Positions 18,880 to 29,105 are shown, counted from the first letter of the stretch. The stretch: DNA of 64,000 bases from Imbricaverruca yamaguchii (GCA_034440575.1 JAOTOL010001604.1:689001-753000); one strand, 5' to 3'. A program made the numbers and translations. Notes: a model not told the origin generated them from the letters alone.

Positions 18880-20635
18880 AATTATTCAGCAATGACGAAG
18901 GGCCTGCCTTCCTGCAGACAATCCAGGACCAGCGTCAGGTTCTTTGCCAGGTCTTCGTGTTCCCGACCGGATAGCTCAGCTCCTACAGATGCTATTTGTG
19001 CAATTATAGTTTGGAGTTTTCGGAACCGTTGTCGTTCAGTTCTCGGAATGAGAGCCTGTGGAAGGGGTCGTGACGACACACCTGCAGTTGAGGCAGCGCA
19101 CGGTACAACCTGAGCCTGTAAATGGTCAGCTGTATAAGACAGGAGCCACTTGTTGCCAATGAGGTCCTGTGAAAGCAATGACATGCTTTGTTGCCGTCGA
19201 ACTGCGAATATGTGCTGACAAGGCATGGAGTACTGTCGATAAAACACGCACCCACATCCCGTTGGACTGACATCCACGTGTCCAGAATCGTCTCATGCAG
19301 CCTAGCGTCCACCTGTGACGGCACTCAAGGAAGCCGAACCAGCAACTTTCAACTCCTCCCTGATCAGCGAAAGAGCAAACGGCGTGACATGACGCTCGTA
19401 GTCTCCAAGTTCGCCGTGACAAGATGTCGGGCGCTTGCTGATTGCCGGGTGCATTTCAGCATTCCTGTCGGCGCGGATAGTGCTTAGCACAACAAGATAC
19501 CCAGACACACACTTTTTCAGGGTGTCCTGGGCATTGTACACAGACTTTAGATTGCCATGGAGCAACTCAAGATGGTTGTTGGTGAAGACACCAGACATGT
19601 CCCCCCCCCCCCCCTAGAGAGCCCTCGCACCCACTGATCCATGATTTCATCCTAGTTGTCCCTAAGGTAACATTCTGTGGAAGCATGTCTAATATCTTGA
19701 CGAACACGTTTATACTCTGCCTCTGATCTGGCATATACAAGCTGCTGTAGAGTCCGTAGAATTCGATCCCTCTCGGTCTTGGTCATTCCAGCGAGATTGA
19801 GCTCTCGCCGAAATGCCTGCAGCACATGGGATGTGCATAGGAACAAGTTGCAGTTTGGGAACACGTCGATAATCGCTCTGTTACTGCTTTGCCATAAGTG
19901 ACCTGCAAATGTTGCTGAAGGTTTTTTTGTCGGCACCTGATGGTGATATTGCCGTGCTTTGACCTTTGCTTCCTCCGTGAGACGACGATTTTCAGGCTGC
20001 AACAGAAAGTTTTCCTTGGATACTGGATGGCAATGGTTGAAGTTCACATGCTTCACTACAAGGCGCAGGGTTTTATCCAGAGAGACCTGGATGCTTGCAG
20101 CATATCCAGGTTTCTTAGTTGTGGCTCTCCTAACCCTATTGTCGTCTGCCTTATTTTGGTAGTGTCGGCCACCCTGAGTACAAGAGAACGTGATAGACTT
20201 GCACTTCTTATTTCCCAGAAGAGTCTCACTGCTTGCCACCAATTCTGACAGGAAATGGCCAGGACTAGTTTTCAGAAACTTGCTCAAAGTTACTGAGCTA
20301 GACTTGAAGAATGTCACATTGGTACAGTTTTCTAGCTCACGAATCCGAACACTAACTTCATCAAAGGAATCAGAACAGTCACCTTCACTCAGTGAGTCCA
20401 TCCTCGTTAGTGCCTTGAATCCCCAGTTCTCTGAAACACATTGCAGAAAATCGTCAGCAATTTGGTTCCTTCTTGCTTTTACTTCTATTTTAAGAATTAA
20501 GTTAATGGTTGGCATGGAGGTAGCATTCTGAAATCGCCATGTAGGCACATTAGCATCAGAGTAAGGTACATGATGCAATGATATGACAATGATGTAATTG
20601 GTGTTGGGGAGGGAATGGTCCATTAGACATTGCAA
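18880..20635 (-). pseudogene. MULE/ZSWIM3-like transposase-derived gene, copy 1 (core-deleted)
   Basis: Read on the minus strand: an N-terminal module (SLSEGDCSDSF, then FFKSSSVTLSKFLKTSPGHF), VKHVNFNHCHPVSKENF, and the late MULE segment AIIDVFPNCNLFLCTSHVLQ with FRRELNL. After a poly-C interruption at 19600 it continues to a SWIM finger, CGCVFYRQYSMPCQHIF (near 19250), and a C-terminal helix rich in RxFRKLQ. This is the ZSWIM1/3 order. The stretch that should hold the DDE residues, between PENRRLTEEAK and AIIDVF, is reduced to about 20 residues and ends in a frameshift. Copy 2 at 37.4 kb has the same deletion. The copy cannot encode an active nuclease. Confidence 0.7.
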
Positions 20636-20689
20636 ACCAGCTCACAGCTCACACAATTCCTTAAATGATGCCACAAGAGAGGGCAATAC

Positions 20690-21050
20690 GCACTGCTGGT
20701 AATATAACTGCATGTCAGCTACAACTGCAGGTAGATTAATATATGTGTCAAGGATCATGATCAGCAAATTCCACATGAACCTAAAAATGAGGTGCCATCA
20801 AATAAAAGGTAAATTTGGAGGTAAAGGTAATTTTTTAAGGGAATAAAACGTTTTTTTTTTTCATGTGGTTAAGACAATGTAACCATATCTTTTATCAGCG
20901 AATGATTACTTATAAGTAAATGGCAGTCAATACGATTGACTTCACAGGCACAATACAGAGACAATGTGCTACCATATTAATGGTATTTTGAGTTAATGCT
21001 GCTAGCAATTACATTTTTTTATTAAAATAAAATATAATCCCCTTCTTACC
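20690..21050 (-). repeat. ZSWIM-family 5' block
   Basis: This AT-rich segment upstream of copy 1 is nearly identical to 39430-39758 (shared words: GATCATGATCAGCAAATT, AAATAAAAGGTAAATTTGGA, TTATCAGCGAATGATTAC, TAAAATAAAATATAATCC). A diverged copy is at 35.0-35.28 kb. I take it as the 5' non-coding part of the family. It holds one of the empty sites for the hairpin retroposon found at 10486. Confidence 0.65.
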
Positions 21051-21587
21051 ATCTAAATACGTCTCAAGACGAGATGCGACGTTGTCGATGTAGCGGCGCC
21101 GCATTACGATGGCGCTCGCGACTACCGCCTGTATACCTAGCAGGATGTCGGAACGAGCCTATGATCTTCCCGCACAGCGTAGCGAGTCGATTCCACAGGC
21201 TCCTGACTGGCAGGTAGCAGCTCCCCATCCACTTCTAAGACAAGAGGTCACCAGGGCTATCGACCACATTCGGCACGAATGCTGCGCTTCAGAACGAACA
21301 GGGGAATAACTTCTTCCCCCCTCCAGGACACATTATGCATGAATAAAATCATAACACAACCATCTAATAATTGGTTTCCTTTAAGTTATGATAGTTTTTT
21401 TGTTTTGTTTTGAACATGATGTTTTATGCTATATTGCCCACCTTCGAGTGATATTGCAGTTCAGGGTTGTTTGGTTTCCAGGTTTTCAAGGTACACTATT
21501 TTACACCACACATTTTACTTCCATGAGGCATGTGGAGTGGATATATCTATCCACCCAGATCTGTCATGATTTGCACAGAAGTGCTCT
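20995..21587 (-). repeat. Second copy of the 18.11-18.77 kb block, left part
   Basis: Sequence from ATTAAAATAAAATATAATCC through AATACGTCTCAAGACGAGAT to GATTTGCACAGAAGTGCTCT repeats 18110-18773 with small differences. About 120 bp around 18311-18420 is shortened in this copy. It keeps the intact GGTAAG donor. The block is cut at 21587 by a 3.5-kb insertion and resumes at 25120. Confidence 0.75.
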
Positions 21588-21589
21588 TG

Positions 21590-21725
21590 TAGGGGTGGCG
21601 GCTCTGCCGTCGGTGGGGTGTGTGGGGTGGTGGCGGGTGTGCGGGGTGTGGGTGGGGTGGGTGTGGTGAGTGGGGTGGGGGTGTATGGGTGTGTGGGTGT
21701 GTGGAATGTATTCGTGATTGTGTAC
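21590..21725 (+). repeat. GT/GGGGTG-rich simple sequence
   Basis: About 135 bp of GGTGGGGTGTGTGGGG-type sequence at the very left end of the 3.5-kb insertion. Strong G/T strand bias; not coding. Confidence 0.85.
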
Positions 21726-23704
21726 GAAGTATTATCCATGCAGCCTAAACTAAACTGAAACTGGTATGGTGTGTGGAGTGGGTGTGGACAATTTATTCTT
21801 GATGCAGCCTAAACTCGAATGGAACTGATTGAACTACTTGAACTGACTACTAAACTTATTGAGGGCTTGACATAACTCACCCCTTTGTTCATTGTGTCTA
21901 TGTCAGTGGTGTATTATGTTCTTTTTCAACGCCAATTCCACCACACATCCCCAAACCCCAGCCGTCGTGATGTTGGTTTGAGTTGCCGTCCCTAACACGA
22001 ATTTATATATGTGCGAGGTCAAAGTGTTGGGAACACCATATAGGTAAGTGAGAGTCTTTAGCCAGATTATAATTAATACGTTGCATTAGAGAATTGATGA
22101 TAATGACATTCACCATTGGTTTAACTGACATGTCCCGTGTTGGGACTTTTTGGACGCTAGTAGTTGTATAATTTTGTGCAATGTTCCGCACGAAATAGGT
22201 GCCTGTGTTGAGCCCCAAGCGGCTTCCGCTGATCCTTAAATCTACCTACTCACGTTCATTCCCCTCATTCACTTCACATTCGCTCGCCCCATTCATGCTC
22301 TCCTTATCAATTAATTAATTGCTTGGCCCCCAAATTTAGCTCCCGACCCCCACCCCCCCCCCCCTTTCAGCGGTACACAAACACATAGATCGACAGATCA
22401 ATGCTCTAATTTTGATGATATTACCGGGCCGAACAAGTAAACCTTTCACTGCCAATCATGGCTGGCCTAGCCATTATTAGCAGCGTTTCTCGCCTGGACA
22501 AAGTCTTAACTGCAACGAGGGGGCTCATCGTACTGACTCCGAGGGCTGATACAAGTGCTCTGATGTCTTTGACCGACACACCTAACCTTAAGTTCGATCG
22601 ATGCCGCGCCGGGCCTTATTCGTCGTACACTTGCGACCAGGTCTGACATAACCAACGGGCGGGCACGGATCCCTACCAGGTTGGTCACGTACCCGGTCGT
22701 CTTTATATCCTAGCCGGCCCTATGAGTTTTGGCCTTGGGGTCTTACGGCATGCCAAACCCGTCCATCATGCCCCTCGAACTGTCTGCACCAACCGTGCCC
22801 ACGTGCAGGATTCGGGGGTGGATAAACCACCGGGCAGTGTTTTGCCAATACCCTATAGTCCGGCGTCAGACTTTCGGCGAACGCACTGTGGTGGCCCCTT
22901 TACCAGCCCCTCCCACATGCATACCATGTTCGCCACCTCACCTGCACCTCTGGATCGCAGAGGCCAGCGTGATTTTGCGGTCAAAGATCCAGAGCAGGTG
23001 AACTATTACCCCCGAAGTGTCCGTTCATCGCACCCTCTGGCAATCAGGCCTTAACCAAACGCGCGTTATATATATTACAGCAATAATGTTCTAGGCAATT
23101 CAACTGGCTTCAACATACACCACCATCGCTCGGAAATTTTCTGTCCATAGGAGGACGGCTCGCAGGTCGGCTGCCTCGCTTATAAATTTACCTCATCGTA
23201 CAGATTAATATCAGGTACGATCCAAGCATAACTGTGTAAGTGATTCCACCTTGTCGGGAAGTACTCATGGTACGATCTCCGTCTACGGGTCGGCAGTTGA
23301 TGACCCGGTCAGAGCGCGCGCACCCCGCATCATCCGCGGCACGGCCGCCATTTCAATTCTGGACGTAAATATCCTCCCCTCCTCGCGCCTGGTCGCTGAG
23401 GTATTTACTACGCGGGCACCGTTCGTTAGGGTCGTAGGTCTGACGTCATCCATTGCTGCTGGTCCCCAAGTAGGGTCTCGGACTCGGCCATTGGCTTTGG
23501 ACGTCAATGCCCTCTTGTTTATCCAGAAGGTCTCGCCACTCAACGCGTAGCTGGAGGGCGCCCCAAGAGTTGCTGGATTTTTAATTGGTTTGCACCACGG
23601 TGAGACGTTAGGCTATAATAACACTTGTTAAAGCTCCGGTTAAGGTGCGGGTCGAATGCTTAGGACGAGGAGAATGGGAGAGACAATGGTCTTACGACGC
23701 GTGG

Positions 23705-24125
23705 CAAAACCGGAACGAGAGATAGCCCTTTTCAAGGCCCACCCGTGTCCGGGGACCTGACAATGACGGATATTGCACAAACGCGTTCTCAGCGAATGGC
23801 ATACGGAACGGGAGATAGCCCTTTTCAAGGCCCACCCGTGTCCGGGGACCTGATAATGACGGATAGTGCACAAACGCGTTCTCAGCGAATGGCACACGGA
23901 ACGGGAGATAGCCCTTTTCAAGGCCCACCCGTGTCCGGGGACCTGATAATGACGGAGTGCACAAACGCGTTTCAATGGCAACGGAGGAGTGTTCAGGCCC
24001 ACCCGTGTCCGGGGACCTGATAATGACGGATAGTGCACAAACGCGTTCTCAGCGAATGGCACACGGAACGGGAGATAGCCCTTTTCAAGGTCCACCCGTG
24101 TCCGAGGACCTGACAATGACGGATA
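23705..24125. repeat. 93-bp tandem repeat, about 4.5 units
   Basis: GATAGCCCTTTTCAAGG occurs at 23721, 23814, 23907 and 24074. The spacing is 93 bp twice, then 167 bp, because one unit lost 19 bp near 23960-23985. Each unit contains CCCACCCGTGTCCGGGGACC and ACAAACGCGTTCTCAGCGAA. Because 93 is divisible by three, both strands stay open through the array, which creates long but meaningless frames (for example 23640-24179 minus). Confidence 0.85.
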
Positions 24126-24540
24126 TTGGGATCCGGTTTGGGGCGAGTATTCCCGCTCGTCAGCCCAAGCTATGCTCATCGACAGTCTGTGCCGACCGTT
24201 CCCTGTGCCGACCGGTCACAACATTTCCATCACGCAGGGTAGTATATTTACATATCTTTAAACGGTTTGACAACAGGGTCGGAGCGCAGTCCCGTCACAC
24301 GCATTCTCCATCCAACCCCCCAACCCCCTACATGTGTACCTACCGTGCCCTTCTATAGTAGACGTGCGAAGTTACCCCACTATCCCGTTCGTACATCCAT
24401 CCCCGGCTAATCACCCAATGAATGGCCTGGTGGCACCCTCGTGGGATGGGGCGACGGCGCCGGGCGGGGAGAGCCCGGACGGTTTTCGCGAAGTAAGGGC
24501 GCCATAGGATAGAGGGGAGGCGTCGATCGGCGACACTCAC

Positions 24541-24800
24541 ATTTTGCCGGTGGTTTGGGTGCGTCGTTGCACCTCGATCTTCTCGACCGCCTCGGACACT
24601 CTGAGTCCTTCCGGAGAGATCTCCCCAGCGCGTTCTTCTGTAGCCCTTTTTGTAGCCATTTTCCGAAGCCACGCCTCTTTTTCCTGTACCCACTCCCAGG
24701 ACTTCGGGGTGAGCTCGCGCTTTTGATTGGTTCTTGGCTTTTGCCGCCTGGGGCCTTCATGGCGTTCTAGATTTTGGGTGGTGACGGATCTAGGTCAGGG
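24541..24800 (-). CDS. Unrecognised coding exon with strong splice donor
   Basis: On the minus strand, a frame open from just after a stop near 24803 reads through NQKRELTPKSWEWVQEKEAW, then LRKMATKRATEERAG and EKIEVQRRTQTTGKM. It runs into a strong AAAAT/GTGAGT donor at about 24541. Its alternating charge and Trp spacing look like real protein, unlike the two other frames. A CTGACCTAG acceptor could open it near 24787. No family recognised. It is the best coding candidate inside the 3.5-kb insertion. Confidence 0.35.
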
Positions 24801-25119
24801 CACCGACCTCACGGGCCGATGTCCCTTCTTCCGGGGTTCCAGATGGTGTTTGCAGCCAGCTATTCGCGGGGCCGACCCGTTATTTGCGCTCGCCGTCTGT
24901 TATCGGGTCGCCCGTTTGATCTTGGGCGTCGGCGCCATTCGCAGGTGCCGCTTGTTGATGGAAACGCCGCGTTGATGTAGGCGCCGGCGCCACACGCGGG
25001 CGCTTTCCGGGCAAGTGTTTGTACGGGACGGGTAGGACTGCCAGGATCTGACTGGATGTCTGGCGACCTGTTCGGATAGGAAAGATATTATGGTGCCGAC
25101 AAATGTAAGCCTCCTTACA

Positions 25120-26205
25120 CTCTCTGGTGTAAGTAAGGATCATCTACAGCACTGGACATTCTATCATCTTCATATGTCCTGTTGGCGGCATATTGTGGAT
25201 TTGCATGAGGGTCATCAGCTATTGCCGCCCTGGTAGCTCAGTTGGTTAGAGCGCTGGCCTGCACCGGTCTCCCCTGTATTGGCAACACAGGGTTCGAGTC
25301 GCTTCGCGCGCTCGCATTTAGCCCCCGGCCGGGAGTGTCAGTTGGCAGCTGGCCGATAAGGCCGGGAACGAGCTACCGGGCGGCCGTGTCGGTGCATCGG
25401 CGGCACGTTAAACTTTCGGTCTAAATCCTGCCGTTGAACTGAAGCTGATGGATCGGGTGGTGGGGCCAGGGTTCACGCAACAAGCTCTGCTTAGCAATAG
25501 AACCCTGGCTCCTCAAGCCACCCCAGCAACAACTCGGATCAAATTTATTTATTTTATAAAAAAAAATGTGACATCCAATTATTCAGCAATGACGAAGGAC
25601 CTTCCTTACTGCAGACATCACAGGACCAGTGTCAGCTTCTTTGTCAGGTCTTCATGTTCCCGACCGGATGGCTCAGATCCTACAGATGCTATTTGCGAGG
25701 TCGTAGTTTGGAGTTCCCGGAGCCGTTGCCGCTCAGTTCTCGGAGTGGCAACCTGTGAAGGGGACGTGACGACACACCTGCAGTTGGGGCGGCACACGGC
25801 ATAACCTGAGCCTGTAAATGGTCAGCTGCATAAGACAGGAGCCAATGAGGTCCGGTGAAAACAATGACATGCTTTGTTGCCGTCGAACTGCGAATATGTG
25901 CCGGCTAGGCACGCAGTACTGTCGATAAAACACGCACCCACATCCCGTTGGACTGACATCCACGTGTCCAGAACCGCCTCATGCAGTCCACCGTCCATCT
26001 GTGGCGGCACCCAAGGAAGCCCCACCAGCAAGCTCCAACTCCTCCCTGATCAGCGAAAGAGCAGACGGTGTGACATGACGCTCGTAGTCGCCTAGCTCGC
26101 CGTGACAAGATGTTGTCGTGCGCTTGCTGATTGCCGAGTGCATTTCAGCATTCCTGTCGGCATGGATAGTGCTTAGCACAACAAGATGCCCAGGCACAAA
26201 CTTTG
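25120..26205 (-). pseudogene. Block continuation plus ZSWIM C-terminal SWIM region, third copy
   Basis: From 25120 the sequence resumes the block interrupted at 21587 (CTGGTGTAAGTAAGGATCAT) and runs into a second copy of the SWIM-finger part of copy 1 (18829-19500). On the minus strand it reads CGCVFYRQYCVPSRHIF near 25930, where the third Cys position has become Ser-Arg compared with PCQH in copy 1, and upstream FVPGHLVVLSTIHADRNAEM. A 30-bp deletion relative to copy 1 removes NKWLLSY. Homology stops near 26205. A SINE at 25225 splits the non-coding part. Confidence 0.65.
25225..25567 (+). mobile_element. tRNA-derived SINE with LINE-like 3' end
   Basis: The head has an A box (TAGCTCAGTTGG at 25233) and a B box (GGTTCGAGTC at 25291) in Pol III spacing. 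A GC-rich body and a T/A-rich tail ending in an A run follow. Copy 1 at 18.86 kb shows the uninterrupted site (GCTATTG joined to TG.CATCC), so the insertion limits are clear within a few bases. The last ~65 bp of the body (ACGCAACAAGCTCTGCTTAG ... AAGCCACCCCAG ... ACTCGGAT) match the 3' end of the LINE at 39757-39830. That LINE is its probable mobilising partner. Confidence 0.8.
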
Positions 26206-26780
26206 GCAGGGCAAAATCTCTGCCGCCCGGACGGCGTAGTTTGACGGAAGATGCGCGGACAAGAGTGCGAGTGGCGGCAGGAGGTCGGACGAGGAGGGTA
26301 GGAATGGGAAGGCGCGCGTTGCGGCCCACCCGGCCACCCCGGAAGGCGGGCAGGCGTGTTGTGGTCCCGTTGGAAGTGTTGAGGAGTGTTCAGGTGTTTA
26401 TGCAGTGTTCGTGTCTTCCGACTCCGACTCCGACTTCCGAGTCGAGGAGTCGGAAGATGGAGGTTAAAAGTCCAGGAGGACTTTCTGGCTAGTCTGACCA
26501 ACATTAAGATAAATGTTTTATTTTGTTCATTTATTGATACATGTGTGCTATTTACAATAGTCGGCCTCAACGAGGGGAATTAGTAGCTGTGATTCATCAA
26601 CACCTGTTGTGTATCGTTTCCGAGGAAGGCGTTGTCAATCTATTTCTTCAGGTAGTAATTTGGTGGATCGATATGTTGTTTGCACGGCTTTTTTTTTGGT
26701 CATGGTGCCAGCCAATGAGTGCCCTCGAAGTTGTCTTCCGATATTCCCGTGATGTTTGCAATTGATGGTACAGTGATCAC
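26205..26780. other. GC-rich fragment and 11-bp-arm hairpin; no recognised gene
   Basis: A GC-rich piece (26205-26400) adjoins the broken SWIM copy. At 26415-26456 two 11-bp arms (CTTCCGACTCC and GGAGTCGGAAG) flank a loop that is itself made of GACTCC/GAGTC words, so the hairpin is larger than the perfect arms. Nothing coding is recognised. Confidence 0.45.
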
Positions 26781-27330
26781 TTCGAGTGCGAGTTTGGTTG
26801 TCATGTGGGTCTGGAATCAGTGTTGCATCCGGGCCTTTTTCTGAGTTTCACGAATGTACAGTCCATCGCATGAGCATATGGCTTTTCGTGTTCAGCCAAT
26901 AACTGGTTTTCGGGTTGCGTGATTGTGTCCTCAGTGATACTTGTCCGTAGTTTGTCATGACGGACCTTCCATGGCCTCCCGTGTGAATCGGGAGTATGAA
27001 GTTGCAGTCAAATTGTGGCCCTTTAATTCAGAGTTTCTTTTGTATTCCATTGCCAATGATCTGTTTGTTTTCTGCTTTTGCATATTTCCAGTCCTGTAGC
27101 CATTATTATAAAAAAATGCAGTCACCGGCTGTCTTTTTTTCTTCATAGGGTTGACGCCATCCATTATTATAAACCTCCCAGGAAAAAAAATAGCAGCAAC
27201 GAAAAGAAGACATGGAAATGCAGACACCGACTGTGTTTTGGATATTATAAAACTTAACTGCGGCAGTCTGCGCATAAAATTGCGTCACGTTTGTAAAATA
27301 ACTCGGGCTCGTGTCGTGAAAAAGAAGCAA
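26780..27330 (-). pseudogene. Possible parvovirus capsid-like fragment, heavily decayed
   Basis: The minus strand shows frame-shifting pieces: AQTAAVKFYNIQNTVGV, then MDGVNPMKKKRQPV and NMQKQKTNRSLAMEYKR. In order and spacing these resemble the HPMQAVELHLLENTAQ and DGGKNPRRVQP segments of the VP-like frame at 36.3-37.1 kb. The similarity is weak, spans several frames and may be coincidental. If real, it is a second, older endogenous parvovirus-like piece. No intact frame remains. Confidence 0.25.
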
Positions 27331-27347
27331 GACAAGGAGCACCACAC

Positions 27348-28190
27348 GTGGGTCGTGTGGCGCCCCTCGGCCGTGGGTCATTTGGCGCTCCTCGCCCATG
27401 GGTCGTGTGGCGCTCCTGGGGCACTCCTCGGCCGTGGGTCGGTGGCGCTCCTCAGCCTCTCGGCCGTGGGTCGTGTGGCGCTCCTCGGCCGTCGGTCATG
27501 GGTCGTGTGGCGCTCCTCGGCCGTGGGTCGTGTGGCGCTCTCGGCCGTGGGTCGTGTGGCGCTCCTCGGCCGTGGGTCGTGTGGCGCTCCTCGGCCGTGG
27601 GTCGTGTGGCGCTCCTCGGCCGTGGGTCGTGTGGCGCTCCTCGGCCGTGGGTCGTGTGGCGCTCCTCGGCCGTGGGTCGTGTGGCACTCCTCGGCCGTGG
27701 GTCGTGTGGCGCTCCTCGGCCGTGGGTCGTGTGGCGCTCTTCGGTCATGGGTCGTGTGGCGCTCTTCGGTCATGGGTCGTGTGGCGCTCCTCGGCCGTCG
27801 GTCGTTCCGCTCGGCCGTGGGTCGTGTGGCGCTCCTCGGCCGTCGGTCGTGTGGCACTCCTCGGCCGTGGGTCGTGTGGCACTCCTCGGCCGTGGGTCGT
27901 GTGGCGCTCCTCGGCCATGGGTCGTGTGGCGCTCCTCGGCCATGGGTCGTGTGGCACTCCTCGGCCGTGGGTCGTGTGGCACTCCTCGGCCGTGGGTCGT
28001 GTGGCGCTCCTCGGCCGTGGGTCGTGGCTCCGTGTGGCACTCCTCGGCCGTGGGTCGTGTGGCGCTCCTGGGCTCCTCGCCATGGGTCGTGTGGCACTCC
28101 TCGGCCGTGGGTCGTGTGGCACTCCTCGGCCGTGGGTCGTGTGGCGCTCCTCGGCCGTGGGTCGTGTGGCACTCCTCGGCAGTTTGCGTT
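27348..28190. repeat. 25-bp GC-rich minisatellite, about 32 units
   Basis: Unit GTGGGTCGTGTGGCGCTCCT + CGGCC, with variants (GCACTCCTC, CATGGG for CGTGGG, GCTCTTCGG) and a few partial units (near 27420, 27470, 27805, 28028 and 28070). Since 25 is not a multiple of three and no frame of the unit has a stop, all three frames on each strand stay open for 25 residues per three units. This explains the 264-411-aa frames here, which I do not regard as proteins. Confidence 0.95.
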
Positions 28191-28570
28191 TCTGGCTGAA
28201 CACCAAATACAATTAAAACGCCATGCTCATTGTCTGTCATCTTGCATGCAGCAGCGAACAGCATCGGCATCAAAATATACAGCACGCCCGTTGACAACAT
28301 CGAAACGAATGAATCACAACCGGACCAGGAAGGGAGAACGTAACAGGCTGGGCATTGCTATGCTTAGGATCTTACATGCGAAGTAGTCGTATCTATAAGT
28401 GGTTTCATGAACTGGCCAAATGCGCGTGAAGCCTGCGTGCGTTGAGCATCGCGATGTAGAATGACTGTTGGAGAATGAAACCACGCACTGAATGACGTTG
28501 GGGCTATAGCCGGTTAGAATGTCGACCGCAGCTGCGTTGTCCCCGTGGCTCTCGCTTGGCTGGTGATGGC

Positions 28571-28645
28571 AATGCCAAGTGGCAAACGCTTTAGAATACC
28601 CGGTGCTACATGCTCGGTCTCACTCTGAATTGCAAATCTCAGATG
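28571..28645. repeat. ~75-bp block shared with 45948-46022
   Basis: ATGCCAAGTGGCAAACGCTT, CCCGGTGCTACATGCTCGGT and CTCACTCTGAATTGCAAATC occur here in order, and again at 45948-46022 with few changes. The 45.9-kb copy lies upstream of the Myb/SANT-like gene. The 28.6-kb copy lies downstream of the minus-strand frame at 28760. It is probably a piece of one transposon family present twice. Confidence 0.7.
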
Positions 28646-28759
28646 GCGCTTTCCAGCGGCGTAGAGAAGTCAGCACCGCCATGTCCACATATCCATCAAT
28701 AGCAGTTATGTCTGGGATTCTTTATTACGAAATGTGCTCATACCAGTATTCACAAGTTC

Positions 28760-29105
28760 CTACATGAGCGCGGTGAGCTGACCTACATCATTCGGGCTCA
28801 GGTTAGACTCGGAGGCCATGCGCTCAAGAATGCGCCCAATCATTATGTGCCGCACCCTGAGGCGCTCCTCGTCAGTCCTCTCCTCGTCTGGCACTGCCAG
28901 CAGGGCCCGATACCGGGCCGCTATATATAGCTCGTCGGACCATTTTTGTGTCGAGTTGACCAGGTCGCGGTCTTGGTGCCGGGTGACCAGGCCTCGTGCG
29001 TGAGGACACCGGTGTTGCTGCTGCTGCTGCTGCAGCCTCCCCGCCATTGCTTTCGGCAACCGCTGGTGGCCTGTTGCTGCAGCCTATGCCTAGATTTAGA
29101 TTCAA
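28760..29105 (-). CDS. Unrecognised frame with CAG repeat
   Basis: The 99-aa frame (28760-29059) reads DLVNSTQKWSDELYIAARYR, EERTDEERLRVRHIMIGRIL and SESNLSPNDVGQLTALM, with good helical texture. Its N-terminus includes six Gln codons in a CAG run, read on the plus strand as CTG repeats at 29015-29033. A competing frame turns the run into Ala. No family recognised. Its neighbourhood to the 75-bp block suggests it may be an accessory gene of the same transposon family as the Myb/SANT-like gene. Confidence 0.4.

Larger units (their letters stand above)
21588..25119. mobile_element. 3.5-kb insertion with TGT...ACA ends and CTCT target duplication
   Basis: The left flank ends GAAGTGCTCT (to 21587) and the right flank starts CTCTCTGGTG (from 25120). 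The paralog at 18764-18780 reads GAAGTGCTCTCTGG without interruption. The insert is therefore 3532 bp with a 4-bp duplication, CTCT. It begins TGTAGGGG and ends CCTCCTTACA, so the termini are TGTA...TACA and about 10-12 bp are weakly inverted. TGT/ACA ends with 4-bp duplications suit retrovirus-type integrases (LTR elements, Ginger-type DNA transposons), but I find no LTRs and no recognisable integrase. Inside are GT-rich repeats, a poly-C run near 22350, 93-bp tandem repeats and one good-looking exon. Confidence 0.7.

Noticed and set aside
23640..24179. 179-aa frame with repeated HYQVPGHGWALKRAIS
   Set aside because: Product of the 93-bp tandem array, whose length divisible by three keeps frames open on both strands.
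25225..25310. Functional tRNA gene
   Set aside because: A and B boxes are present, but the acceptor and anticodon stems do not close and a SINE body with LINE-like 3' end follows.
27151..28386. 411-aa plus-strand frame and several overlapping 260-280-aa frames
   Set aside because: All come from the stop-free 25-bp minisatellite, which is open in every frame; there is no codon bias or domain.
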